Assembly: GCA_963556145.1 (NCBI GenBank)
Contig: OY744470.1
Span: 5,084,001 to 5,148,000 of the forward strand
Length of the DNA stretch: 64,000 nucleotides
From: Hygrocybe punicea
Taxonomy: Eukaryota > Basidiomycota > Agaricomycetes > Agaricales > Hygrophoraceae
Direction: 5' to 3'
The translations under genes and the position numbers were made by a program. Positions within the stretch are counted from its first letter, which is position 1, and each line of letters starts with the position of its first letter. This document shows, one piece after another, positions 11,852 through 23,539 of the stretch. A model generated the notes under the pieces. The model ran no database searches. It had not been told where the DNA came from and saw only the letters and a list, made by a program, of their open reading frames with translations.

Positions 11852-13357
11852 TCAAGCACAGAGGGCAGATTCAGCGGTCTCACTGAGGGCTTGTTCTTCC
11901 ATCATCCTTCCTTGTATCCTTCCTTCCCTCAACCTCTCAAGCCCACTCCTAATACTCTTCATATGCACCTCCACAGAGATATGCCTGGAAGTCAATTCCG
12001 GTGCAGCTACTCTCTCCCGTAGATCCTCCATATCTTCGCTCATTGCCTGCAATGTCTGTAGCGCAACCACAACATGCACCAGAGCACGCTTCCAATAACC
12101 ACCCAGGTTTCGCAGCAGAACAAGGTGTTCGTCAAACCCACGTAACTCACGACGGTTCCCACCCAGCTTTGTCCATAGCTCAGAGAGGAGTTCCGACTTG
12201 GTGAAGGAGATGGAAGAGTCCTCACGCAAGACGAGTTCGTGCAGAGTCGAGAGCCTTTCTTCAAGATTGTTGAGATTGGCCAGAGAGAATTCAGCTTCGA
12301 GGATTAGACACTGAATGGAGGCGTTGAGGACATTCATGGCTTCTATGAACGTTTTGGTAACTGCCTCATGAGTGCGAAGTGGCGAGTACCAGGAAAGAAG
12401 AAATCTGGGGAAATAGCGTGATGCGGAGTTTGCAACAGTCGCTTCGATGATGTGCAAAGCATAGTCATTTACAGCCATAGTTCTGGAGCATTTCGTGTCA
12501 GGAGAATACCACGCGGAGCGGATTGAAAACTTGCTCATCCACTGCACCACCAATTTTCGAACTTAATTTCTGCAACCCCCTTCCAGCCTTCCTCGCATCA
12601 TCCACAAATTCAACCAAATACTCTGCGAGCATATCTCGGCTCTTCAGATCACTGACGCGAACGAGCATAACAAGATCCGAAGTGGCCATCTCTGCCTTCT
12701 TGATTTCTAGCGATAACCCTCGGCCTCCGCTAGATTGATCCAAAAGCTGCTCAAAAGTGGCACTTTGCACATCTACGAGTTTAGGATAATCGGCCCATTG
12801 AGGTGTTGGTGTTCCATGGCGGAGCTCATTGGGGCGGCACAGGCCGAACCAGGACGATATACCAGGAACACACATTGGTGCGAACGCGGCTCACAGCATT
12901 TGCGAGATTCGGCCAATGATCAAAGCAAGGAGCCAGAGAAATAAAAGGAGGGAGAGTGGTCCACGAAGGAGGCAGACAGTTTGGATTAAGACGTCTTTGA
13001 CATACCACAGCATGAAAGTGACACTCTTTGTCACCCCGGTTGCCAATTCCTGTTGTGAAATGATGGGCCTTCCTGCGGATGAAGGTTTTATGGAAGCGGT
13101 AGTGGGAATGGCGATTTGCTTTCGTTGAGATGCAGTGACGTAGACTACCCGCCCAGATCTCCGTTTACGGGGTGTGACAGATGGCGAGTGTCGCAACTCT
13201 GACTCGGAAAAGCGAGGTGTGTGTGGGTGTGCTTGGGATTCGGATTGAGGGAGGTCCTCCCATACAAGAGGCTCACGGGTCTGCCATAGAAGAGCATTTT
13301 CAACTGCTGATCTGTATATCAGTATTTAAGCACTCACCTCAGGCTCTGGTCCCATTG
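11852..13357 (-). pseudogene. Conserved membrane-anchored coiled-coil protein gene, one nonsense mutation
   Basis: Minus-strand reading gives a basic Ser/Pro-rich N-terminus (SVTPRKRRSGR). A hydrophobic membrane segment around LSLLLFLWLLALIIG follows, then AAFAPMCVPGIS, then WADYPKLVDVQSATFEQLLD and a long helical part (EIKKAEMATSDLVMLVRVSDLKSRD; later MAVNDYALHIIEATVAN to the stop at 11852-11854). I know this arrangement as a widespread Agaricomycete hypothetical protein of unknown role. A single in-frame TGA at 12891-12893 lies between the membrane segment and the helical part; it is explicable as CGA to TGA. The donor of the intron near 12500-12545 is not a clean GT, and the first exon near 13357 (MGPEPE) is separated by an implausibly short 26-bp intron. 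The gene is probably dead. Confidence 0.6.
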
Positions 13358-13579
13358 ATAATGGATAGGACTAAATAACAGATTGCCCGGTTAATATAGT
13401 GGTGCGGTACAAAGGATGGAGATTGAGCAGTGCATGCCACGATTCACACGACATCCCTTTCACATTGTTCTTTCATGACTTTGGTGGGGCGGCATTGCAG
13501 TGTCGAACAAAGGACAAATGGCTTATATGGCAAAAAGTATTCTGCTGAAACGGACGCATAATGGACGCATAAGTGGCAA

Positions 13580-14355
13580 TGGGGAAAATGGACCTTGGTG
13601 AGTACAGCTAGCTAGCGTGATAAAAAAACTTATGATGTCGACAGATGTGAATCTCACGGGAGAAGACCTGAATCCTTTCAGCAGGCATCTTTGAGGAGAA
13701 ATTGATTATTACATTGGCCAGAATGTCGAGGGCATCCAGATTTCGTTATCCGCTATGACTGAGAAATTAGAAGATCATATGCGGGACATCTCCTGTGCAA
13801 AGCAGATGGTGGACAAAGTTCATCGGCAATGCGTGAGCGCTTGAGCACTTACCGTCCACAAAAGTAATGTCCGCTGATTCCGCTCAACTGGAAGCAACAA
13901 ATTAGTAATCATCTGAGCGACACAGAGGTGTTCTTCCAAAGTAAAATAGACGAAATGATAGGTGGAGAGGAAGAGAAAAAGCGGAAAGAACCAGGTACGT
14001 TTGCTGGATGGCTAGCCATAGATAAATACTAATAACGACAGAGTCGCAGGATGCCTGGTCAACTGCGCTCCAGGTTAGGAATGTCATAATGCCAATACTG
14101 AGGCGTCAAGACAAGAAGATTCAGGACCTGCTTGGTGTAATTGGTGAGATTCGAGACAGGCCTTCAATTCAGCCCAGCACTGTTGTGAAGGCCATTCATA
14201 CTCCTGATGTCTTCGAAGGACGGGAAACGGGGCGACCCCACATGTCGTTATGGCTATGGCGCGGGCTTTTCTTTTGTCTTTTCGTGAGGGTTTTGTTAGT
14301 GATATGCGACGCAAGACTTGGAATGCATGTATATGATAACCGTCGGGTGCGTTGA
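13580..14355 (+). other. Possible small gene remnant with C-terminal membrane segment
   Basis: Fragments on the plus strand are charged and helix-forming (for example FFQSKIDEMIGGEEEKKRKEP near 13930). They lead into an open frame at 14089-14355 that ends with a Trp/Leu-rich hydrophobic stretch (SLWLWRGLFFCLFVRVLLVI) and a short tail. Intron-like spacers separate them (for example 13994-14042, ending in ACAG). Stops in the upstream pieces prevent a confident model. It might be a tail-anchored protein or a decayed one; no family was recognised. Confidence 0.3.
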
Positions 14356-14789
14356 TGACTTTCCCTTCACTCTACTACTTTCTCGTTTAACCTTGCCTCT
14401 CCAAGGGGCCTTTACGTTTCCGTCGGCGTGCCATTCAACTAATTGCGATATAAAGAGTTGCTCTATGCATACTCACATAGCATCATAACAACAACACTCC
14501 GTCAATTTCAGTTCCATTTACAACATATTACCCAGAGCATGACGGAACTCAATCAAAACAACATACATAGATAGTGACTTGCACATTTGGTTTGGAGAAT
14601 ATGAATAAATTATATTAAGGTTGACCTGAGCCACAAAATAGCTGTGCTGATATTGACGAACATCAGGAAAAACCTCCCCCTCTAAGATCATATTAGCCTA
14701 ATACTTCTAATACAGTCTAATTCAGACTTGTTCGTCATAATAAATAATCAATCAGTTCAGTTTACACCTAACTTAACAGATCTATACCA

Positions 14790-15210
14790 AGGACACACCG
14801 TCACCCCTCTGCCACCATTGTCAACACCGACATTGCCCAGGTTGGCTGGCGCCGGGTCAACGTCATCGGTACCGTCCTTTCACTGCCGTCGCCATCATCT
14901 TCGCCACTGCTGCCTTGGTCGCTGTCACCAGCAGGAGCTGGCAGGCGCTGGATTGTCGTTGCCATCGTCATCGTGCTTTCACCGCCACCGTCAACCTGGC
15001 TACTTGGCTACTTGGCTGGACAAGGTTGACATCGTCATCGTCGACGTTGATGATTTGTTGTCGTGATTGCCGCCGCTGCCGCCATCCTGTTGTTGATTTG
15101 TTGTCGTCACCACAGCTGTGATTGTCGTTGCCACCGCCAAGCCAAGCCAGTTGGCCGGGGCTGGGTTGACGTCGTCGTTGTTGCCTTCGCCGCTGTCGTC
15201 AACGTTAGCA
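14790..15210. repeat. GTC/GCC triplet-periodic low-complexity tract
   Basis: Interrupted runs of CGTC, GCCGTCGCCATC and TTGTCGTC units create overlapping open frames on both strands with Ser/Pro/Arg/His-rich translations. The composition resembles the interiors of the TIR elements at 29-32 kb, 35.5-36.1 kb and 44.2-44.4 kb. No terminal repeats were identified here. Confidence 0.6.
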
Positions 15211-17668
15211 CAGCTGAGGAGACGTTCCAAGGGGCTAGAGGGGGCGACAAGGAGGGGAGGAGGAGAGATGAGTGGGAGAGGAAGGGAAAAGGTCATAAAG
15301 CTGATCATGCACGGTCTCGGGAAAAGTAAGACAGCAGAGCCATGCCGTTTTCCTTGCGCAGTCTCGTCCTTGAGTAAATTTCCTTGCCCCATTTTCGTGC
15401 CGTCTTGTTCTTGAGTCATTTCCTTGTTGCACCTATACCTCGTCTCGTTCTTCAATCATTTCCAAGTACCGTTCTTGCATTGTCACGCTTTTAAGTCCCT
15501 GCATGCCTCGTTCTCGAATTTCTTTCCCGTAGCATTCTCGCGCCATCACATCGTATTCTTGTGCCATCCTGTTCCAGCACACCTCAATTCCTTCTTCAAA
15601 ACGCTACTCCAACACCAAAACACATTCAATGGCGGTGAGCAATGCATTACTTGTCACTTTCATGAGACTAACCTTCGATAAAGGTTAAAACGTTGCGCGC
15701 CTTCTTCGAGGTTCTCCGGCAACCTTGCAATGCCAAAAAGCTCCTCAAAGGAGCTCCAAATGCAATGGGAAGGCGGTTGTTCCCTCCCCCGATCGCAAAG
15801 CACGATGAACGCCTAGGTTTTCGGATCGACCAAGGTTGGTGGTTCAAAGACGGGCGATTCGTTATCGAGGTACAGAAAAACCGTAGGCCGCATGGGGATG
15901 TCCTGGTGGCTACGGTGGTGAACCCTAAGATGGACACTGGAGAGGAAGCCGTGGATAGTCTAAGAGATGACACTAAAATGAGGGGAAATCTGTGAAATGG
16001 AGGGCAAACATGGCATACAGCTGCTTCGAAAGTGCGAATGTTGCTTTGAATATATATATATATATATATGTCTCGGGTTACTTATACAAGCTTGGGAATA
16101 AGTCCTACTGAAAAAATTGTTGATTAATATGAATAAGGATGCAACCAAGGGACGGTCTCACCACGCGCATACCGCTCGTTATCGGATCTATTAATTATCT
16201 CTCCACTCTCACCGTCTCTGTTAGCCATTTCCACCGTGACACTCCGCGAGTTGTCAACATAACTGCATGTTAATTCCCGTCTGAGGTATTTTGTGGCCAC
16301 GGCTGCGCTCAAACCTGACACCATGTCGGTGCTGTGAAGTTTCACCTGGTGTTGAGTTGCGGAGTGGCAGGGGTAACGGTGAGAAAAACCGTGAGACCAG
16401 TGGTTGCTGAGGACCTGTGCAGTCTCAGTCAGAAGGACCTTGCATGACTACGCCAAAAGATCGGCGGTATAGCCTACTGCAAGTAACCCAGAGTTTCATC
16501 CTGGAAAAAGGAGTATAGTTGTCCATATCAATGGGGGAGTCTATGTTATAATGTCAAGAAATAATCTTTGGCAAGATCAAAAGTATTCGGATCTGCATAC
16601 TTTTTTTACAAGATGTGCGGAAGACATCTAAAGCCAGCTAATGATGGAAGAGATTTTTGCAGCAAAAATGCTTCTCATTATGGAAGGCCACAACTTTGGG
16701 AATGAATAAGTGGATGTTGATGGTGCAACACTCGTGTCCAGGTTCGTATCCAGCACATTCATGTCCAGCAGTGTTGGCATCACTCCCATCCTGCTGAGGG
16801 AGTCGGCTGTCATCTTCCGAGTCCATGCATAGGTTGCCACTGACGTACGAGCCAGAATTATCATGTAAAAATGGTGCTGGAATTTCCTGAGGCAAGTTTT
16901 TAAGTCAGTGTGACCGAGAATTGTTAATGAGCTCACTGCTAGTGGGTGTTCCCCTTCTTCTTTACGTACTCGGAGATTGTTATGGAAAGGTTGCTCGAGG
17001 ATGCGGATCCGGAGAGGAGGGGAAACTTGGTATTTCACCAGTAGTTTGACATGATGCCGCTGCCAAAACCTCACCATTCGGTTTTGTCCATACTTCTGGG
17101 CTACTCAATATTCCGTCATGTTTTGGGACACGAGAAGGAAAATGCAATGGCCCATCGCATGCCTTGCCTGCACACGTAGCCAGTGCATGGGAACACTTTG
17201 CCAAGAGCTGTTGGCTGCCATAGCCTACGACGATGAGTCTGCTTAGTCATCAAGTGAAATTCTGACTCCAACTTGTGCCTCAAGCTTGTGCCCCTGCAAT
17301 TGCAACTCGATGTCTTTGTTCAAGATGAAAGAAAACTTGGAATATAAACTTTCACACCTCTCCCCCGACCTTTCAGATCTCATCCCAATCACTTGACTGG
17401 CAATGTATTTGACTTGCAGTATTTCTACGGCCAAAGCGAAGCAGGTACGACAACTCTATTTTTATTCAGAAATGTCCTTATCTCAATGTTACTCATGCTC
17501 TGAACATGAAAGACGGCGAGAACCTCTATGGTGAAGGTGATTTTTGAACGAATTATATGCATTCGGTGCTGATATGCTGTGATTTGGGCGATGATAAAGG
17601 ATTACGTCTCCCTTTGATCGAATCATGAGCTCCTCGAGTTTCTTTTAATTTCTCAAGGAAATAACAAA
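15211..17668. other. No confident gene; degenerate CTCGTTCTTGAGTCATTTCC-type repeats and a (TA)n tract
   Basis: About 15340-15600 carries loosely repeated CTCGTTCTT-like segments. A TA microsatellite lies near 16049-16068. An open frame at 15693-15995 (WWFKDGRFVIEVQKNRRPHG) is uninterrupted but has no recognised family. The remainder (16.1-17.6 kb) shows no supported gene. Confidence 0.4.
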
Positions 17669-18705
17669 TTGGTGAGGGGTGTCAAGCATCTCCAAGTATG
17701 GTTTCGTGGCGAAATTCCTGCATTCCTAAAGCTTAGGCAATGTCTCCGACTTTGTCGTAATCTGATCTCTCTTCAACTCAACATTCCCCACCGAAGCCCT
17801 GCGCCAATTTGGCTCTTCGCTGGAGTTTTCTTTCCCCGCCTTCGCACATTTCGTACCAAATCTGTTCGCCACTCTGCGTTGGTGGATCTCTTGGATCGAC
17901 ATCGCCGCATCAACACCATTGCGCTCGGCATTTGCGGGAAAACAAAGTATTGTCCCATCATGGATGCAAATATCTGGTTCTTGGCTGCCATTAACGTCAC
18001 ATCTCCCTCGTATTGTGCTGCCGAAATCTTGGATGCAATTCCCACAGTTCACTTACGTTCGACACTTCATTTAGACCGAGACTTTTCGACACCTGTACAG
18101 CATGTTCTGCGCTCATCACCATCCAACCATCCATTGAAATCACTCCATCTTGATATCAACCCTTCCGACCTCTCCTTCATGCACAGCATTGTTGGGGCTG
18201 CACCCAGACTGGAATACTTAGAAATCAGGGAGAAAATCCCTCACCATTTGCCGTCTGTACGTACGTACCTATCACTTTCTTTCTAGCTTTATTATAGCGA
18301 GTCTGCTGACATTACCATTGACTTTGGCAGCAACGAGCCCTGACCCAGCGCCAAGCCTGGAATAATAAAGTACTCTGGGCCAGCAGCCTGTCGAAGCTGC
18401 CGTATCTTGAGGTTCTGATTCTGAAGACATCGGTTCCGCTGGTACAAAGCCCAGGAAGCTACGAGCAGGAGAGTGCACTCATTCATCGCTGGACTGCAGA
18501 TATGTGTTGGAAAAGGCTTCAGAAGATGGATCAGCGTACTAAAGCTACATGCCAGCACCCATCCTTGGAACGCATTATGGTATGGTACTGTGCTGATTGC
18601 AGTGATGACATTTCGAGCGGGGTATTGAGCTGGTGGATGAAAGAAAATCAGGGTTGGAACCGTCCGAACACATTCGTTCCGGGACGCCCGCTTTCATTCT
18701 GTTGA
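17669..18705 (+). CDS. F-box/LRR-like protein of the Agaricomycete type
   Basis: Two exons (17669-18256 and 18331-18705) joined across a 74-bp intron (donor GTACGT, acceptor TTGGCAG) give about 320 aa with no stop. The translation has irregular leucine-rich segments (HLQVWFRG, LISLQLNIP, FFPRLRTF, LKSLHLDINPSDLSFMHSIVGAAPRLEYLEI). It ends in a conserved-looking Trp-rich tail (VLSWWMKENQGW). Agaricomycetes have large families with an N-terminal F-box followed by such repeats, which act as substrate adaptors of SCF ubiquitin ligases. No F-box is seen here: the true start may lie in an upstream exon, or the copy may be 5'-truncated. Confidence 0.5.
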
Positions 18706-18854
18706 GTTGCTTAACGTATTGCCCATGAAATCAATCAATTTGGCCGTACACGAACAATTTCACCCTGATTTCACATCCGACGATGGGCAGATAGTTTCCT
18801 TCAATCCTCGCATTTCTCTAAAAAAGACGACGAGTGACCGGTGACCGGTGACCA

Positions 18855-20147
18855 ATGACCGGTCTTTCGGAGGCGGACAAAGGATGGTTGGACAAAGGGC
18901 GGTATAATATCATGGTGGTGGCGGCACTCTCAGTCTTGATATTAATCCAAATGGCTGTAATCCCAATGGCTAAAAAATGTCATGATGCATTTGCTATCCA
19001 GCGTTTCGTGAACAGAGACTCTTCGTTCCCTGTGCCAACGAGACAACCCTCGATAACCAGGATATCACTGAAAGGTCCGAAGCAACCTGTGAGCCACTTC
19101 GACTTCAGCTTGAGTGAGTTAACGTTGCTAACGATGACGATACTCATGAAGCCGCTGGAAAAATCGGTATGGTCGGCAAACTGGGTGAAGCTTCTTGTAT
19201 ATGCCCTCACCCTCGCCACTGCTACCAGCACTATGTTAATATACTCACAGGTGGTGGAACGCACCCTGAGTCATGCTGCACTTTTTGCTTCTACCATCCA
19301 GATGCCCATCGGCTTATCAGACTATTTCGTCCCCCTCTGCCATCACTTCCACACTATCATGCTGGATGCTCCGCTTTTGGCCCAAGTTGTGGCATTGGAG
19401 GGACAGGTTCGTACCTTGGAGAATGCTTTACATCATCACCCCTCTTCCCGGATTGTTCACTCCACCCCTTCTCCCTGTTCTGATCATGGGGTGACTTTAC
19501 GTCGCAACTTTGCCTCACTCGGAGTTGGTGGAAACATACTCCCTGAAATGACAACACCAACACTCGGCCTCCCTCCTAGTAGCCTCAAAAATCATCTACT
19601 AGCAGTGATCCGGGGACACGACTTCTCGCACATTCACATAAACCCTCCAAGCGTCATACTTGAAGACAACCTCAGTGTTTTTGAATGCTGGGAATTTGGT
19701 GGATCTTCTGGACACGTGGCCATTGCTCTTCCTGAGCCAGTCCACATTTCTGAAGTTTCGGTTAGTTACACTCCCCGGAGCCTCATCTCAGTGCGAGCAT
19801 TAGGGAGGGCGCCCCGGGAGATGAAATTGTGGGGTCTACTGAGTGATGACACATCCATGGGATTCACTGAGGGAGGGGAAATGGAGCCCCTTCTTCACTT
19901 TTCTCCATCCGGTCGCATTCCCAGTTCTCTACGCCCAACAGATCGTCTTCTTCACATAGCAGATCTTCAATACGACATATCTGCGGCATCCCCCCTTCAA
20001 TCATTTCCGACCACTAATTCTTTTGCTGAACAATCGAACTCATTCCGCTTAGTGCTCCTTGAAGTTCTGAGCAACTGGGGCTTGAACTCGACGTGTCTAC
20101 ATCAGGTTGGGATTCACGGTATTGGCACAGCCATCCAAATTGTATAG
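18855..20147 (+). CDS. SUN-domain (Sad1/UNC-84) membrane protein
   Basis: A single uninterrupted frame of 430 aa begins at ATG 18855 (MTGLSEADKG). Two hydrophobic segments lie at about residues 17-38 (NIMVVAALSVLILIQMAVIP) and 111-133 (WVKLLVYALTLATATSTMLIY). A short helical part (QVVALEGQVRTLENAL) precedes the SUN domain at about residues 262-425. That domain contains SVILEDN..FECWEFGGSSGHVAIALPEP, APREMKLWGL, YDI and the C-terminal LLEVLSNWGLNSTCLHQVGIHG. SUN proteins sit in the inner nuclear membrane and form LINC complexes with KASH partners; Agaricomycetes carry several paralogues. Short repeats of GTGACCG lie immediately upstream (about 18835-18855). Confidence 0.85.
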   Translation: MTGLSEADKGWLDKGRYNIMVVAALSVLILIQMAVIPMAKKCHDAFAIQRFVNRDSSFPVPTRQPSITRISLKGPKQPVSHFDFSLSELTLLTMTILMKPLEKSVWSANWVKLLVYALTLATATSTMLIYSQVVERTLSHAALFASTIQMPIGLSDYFVPLCHHFHTIMLDAPLLAQVVALEGQVRTLENALHHHPSSRIVHSTPSPCSDHGVTLRRNFASLGVGGNILPEMTTPTLGLPPSSLKNHLLAVIRGHDFSHIHINPPSVILEDNLSVFECWEFGGSSGHVAIALPEPVHISEVSVSYTPRSLISVRALGRAPREMKLWGLLSDDTSMGFTEGGEMEPLLHFSPSGRIPSSLRPTDRLLHIADLQYDISAASPLQSFPTTNSFAEQSNSFRLVLLEVLSNWGLNSTCLHQVGIHGIGTAIQIV

Positions 20148-20417
20148 TATGAAGGTGTTGGATGAACTGCCAGTCTTCGTTTTTACAAATATCCTGTCCT
20201 ATGAATGAATGAATATATTATCTCCTATGCCTGTGGCTTCGTTTCCGCTGATGAGCACAAATTCAACGATAAAAAAAGCATGCTACCTGATTGGTGGACA
20301 ATAACTTTACGTCTTGCAGTGGGTATTAACCTGTATCTTTTTGGATGTAGCACATAGAACCCAAGCATGCTCGCCGGCTGTAGTCATCACAAGAACATAA
20401 TTTGATCCTATGAACTG

Positions 20418-20665
20418 TCATGTTTCACCAAAAGATATCGGCTTCCAAGACAGGGGAACACGCCACCACGCTTGAGGATTTGCAGTACCAGCAACACGAT
20501 GAATGAATAGATCACCAGGCATGACAGGGCAATCTTCCGGGACTGGAGGAGGCTCATCAATGTTTGTCACGCCTTTAGATTCGTACCATTGAGTGTGGCA
20601 ATTAATCTTGTAAATCTTTCGCGAGTGTACAGAGGAATATACCGACTCGGTAGAGGTTGACTACC
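20418..20665 (-). other. Terminal exon of an unknown conserved-looking gene
   Basis: After an AG acceptor (minus strand, about 20666) an open frame reads VYSSVHSRKIYKINCHTQW.. through PEDCPVMPGDLFIHRVAG to a TGA at 20418-20420. The Gly-Asp-Leu-Phe-Ile-His-Arg segment has the look of a conserved fungal C-terminus and is echoed at about 11.5 kb. Upstream exons (20.9-21.2 kb contains SWWLYYYSLLTLIHLL) could not be joined without stops. Confidence 0.3.
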
Positions 20666-22369
20666 ATAGAAAGAAAAATTAGCATTTCAGTGGCAATATT
20701 CATCAGGATGCTTCACCAGTGCTTCTGAGTGCTTCCTTCCGGCATTGTCGGGATTTGATGAATGCTGCAGAGTCGAACACACAGGTGCACATGTTTTTGT
20801 TTGTCTTTGGGATAATGCATTTTACCACCTGCATTTTGTCATATATACAATGGAAATTCATCGCTGACTGCCGTGATTGCCTATCAACAGGACTCGGAGT
20901 AGATCTATAAAACCATGATTATGATCAAGAAAGTCATACTCTGCCAGTGTGAGGTCACTGACCTATTCTGTGGCATTCGATTCATCCATGGCATAGCAAT
21001 TCTTGTAGGACTACTAGGGGAAGAATAAGGTACTGTGAGTTGGAATTTACATCCACCAGGAATGTCGAGGCCAGATGCAGGCATCTTCGTTGAGTTGTGA
21101 AGTAAGTGAATGAGCGTCAGGAGAGAGTAGTAATAGAGCCACCAGCTCGGGGCACAAAGATTTTGAACGTTGGCATTCATTTGTTACCACTTAAATGTAA
21201 ATTCTTTGTTCTTCATGGTGTGGCCGCATTGATGGAATAGGGCGAGCAAGGTCGAGAACTGTAAGTTGTTTATGGAAGGACTAAAGCTGAGTTTCTGCGT
21301 AGCATACCAGTGGTGGACTTATCAACTTGAACTTGATCGCAAATTTTATTGATTAGATCTAGAATATTAATGCATTTTCTGCTCGCTTTCTCCATATTTG
21401 CGCTAGATCTCTTTTTCTCACCAAGCAATGTAGTGCTTGTAGCGGAATCAAGACACGTTGCGTGCCTCTTCCACGCACCACTGGACAACCCTGGAGCGCA
21501 GGCACTCGGGGTACCCACGATCGGATCATCCGAAGCCATCACCCTCTCTGTGCGTTCTTCTGCACCACAGTCACCATTTTTGGGGAATAACAGCCCTGTT
21601 TTAGGTTCTCGCGCTGAGAGAATATGCCGGGAAGCCACAGCAAACTTGGTCATGAGTAGCACGGTGCACATCTTGGCAAGGTCCACGACGGCAACAATGT
21701 GTGCATATCTATGGGATATCTGTATGAATATTCGAGCTGATCTGATCATTATTCAGATATGCACACACGAGTGACTGGCTTGCGAAATGAATATCGGAGA
21801 TCAAGTTCCAATGGCCAGGTTAAATTTTACCTCCTCGGCGACAATATGGGCGGAAAAGGTCTCTCGCTCGCGCCTTGGAATTTGAGGGACAAGGGGACTA
21901 CGACGATGCAGGCCTCAACATCTGGCAAGTATGTAGCATTGATTTTGGCGTTGAGTTGGCAATTGCGCGGACCGGTGTTCCTGCAGACTCACAAAGCACT
22001 CCTAAGCACGCACTGCTCGGACACGACTGGGCTCCCAAATCTGCTATGAAGTGGTGTGGACGGGACTCGGATTCCCTGCCGGACACAATTCTTGTGAACG
22101 TCCCCAAGCTATAGCACAGGGTGCGCAGTAGCATATAGACTTTTGCACAATGCTGGATAATGATATTAGGCTAGCTGTACCTCTTTGTCTTGATTTCTGG
22201 GGAACACAGCGGGTGCATTGCCTTTCAATTTTGGAATTCTTCTTTGTTCATTATTGACAGTTCCTTTGTCTGTTATGTATATGAGCTATTGATGACGTGG
22301 CATGCTCTGCTACTATCTAATGTTTTCTAACCTGCAATGACCCCAGGCTTCACTGGCAGCAGGCAATGG

Positions 22370-23057
22370 AAAGCGACAGAATTCTTCCGCCTCCATTATA
22401 ACGACTCATATTTCTCCTGCACCTAACCATGGTGACATTTTTGAACCACCTGTTATATCCTTCAAGCGCCGCTGGCTTGATCGTCCAGTCAAGTCGAAGG
22501 CTTTTCTGCAAAGGTGGCGATATCGGAAGACCCTCCGGAAAGCTCTGAGGAAAGCTGGCCGCCACTCCCCACCTCCGCCATCCCACCTCCAATCCGGCCA
22601 TGCACCTACCAATATCAGAAAATGGTTTGGTTCACCTATTACACCTGCAGTATCCATCATGCTCACGAATGAGTTGGTACCTATGAACGAAATCACACCC
22701 CCACCTTCAAAGCGTCCAAAAATGTGTAATGTCAGATCCTCAAAGAACCTTTCATGGTTGCGACGAAAGCGAGGTCACAGGAAACCTGGAGGTGATAGCT
22801 CCACCCACCATTTCTCCCCAAGTTTGAATGACGCACAGAAAAGGGTTTTGGTAAAATTAAGGCACCAACGGGGCCAGAGGGAGCTCGAACACTCATCTCC
22901 TTTTCCTTTCTCTCCTACCCTACCCGATGCACAGACGAGTGTTTTGGCAAGATTGGGATGCAAACGGTTCGGTGGCCAGATACATTTATGTTCACCCATT
23001 TCACACGAACCGCCACGGTCTGATCATCCAACCAGCAACATTACTATGGGTAAGTGA
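22370..23057 (+). CDS. Hypothetical basic protein (exon), function unknown
   Basis: An open frame entered through a plausible acceptor (near 22372) runs to a stop at 23055-23057. It carries a strongly basic block (KRRWLDRPVKSKAF, RWRYRKTLRKALRKAGR) and two similar SPSL/TLxDAQ segments (FSPSLNDAQKRVLVKLRHQR and FSPTLPDAQTSVLARLG). A separate frame at 21875-22114 (MEFEGQGDYDDAGLNIW) could be an upstream exon, but no join was proven. No family was recognised, and this may be a fragment of a mobile element gene. Confidence 0.3.
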
Positions 23058-23539
23058 TCCCAGTAGCCAAAGTCCTACCCATAATACTCCATCAATCACA
23101 GCTGCAACACACCGTGCGGTCTCCGGCAATCTCTTGGCTTCCTTAACTGGCGTGCATGCACCAATGGAGCGCTGGATAGGAAGCCTACGCCCACCTGTAC
23201 ACCAGTGTTTCAAGGTTCATAATCCGATCTGTCATGTAGTAATTTGGACTTTGCCACATTTTTAATCAACATAACTCAATGTACCACAAAGTCAGTGTTA
23301 ATGTCAAGAGAGCTAGGAAATGGCAAGACGGAGAGAAATAATACATAAAGACATAGTCTTTCATACTGTCTGGAGAACCACACTAATCTGGATGAATTAC
23401 AATATAAAAGCCAAAGAGTATATAAAGGGTATGGGCAAAAACAGGGAATGTGAGCGAACATTGTGATTGATGTGGCTTGTTTGGGAATAAATAATTGAAT
23501 TTGAATGTGTTATATAGTGTAGAAACTTAGCTCTGATAT

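Noticed and set aside
21270..22114. A multi-exon membrane-protein gene on either strand
   Set aside because: Hydrophobic pieces exist, but no set of exons could be joined without stops.
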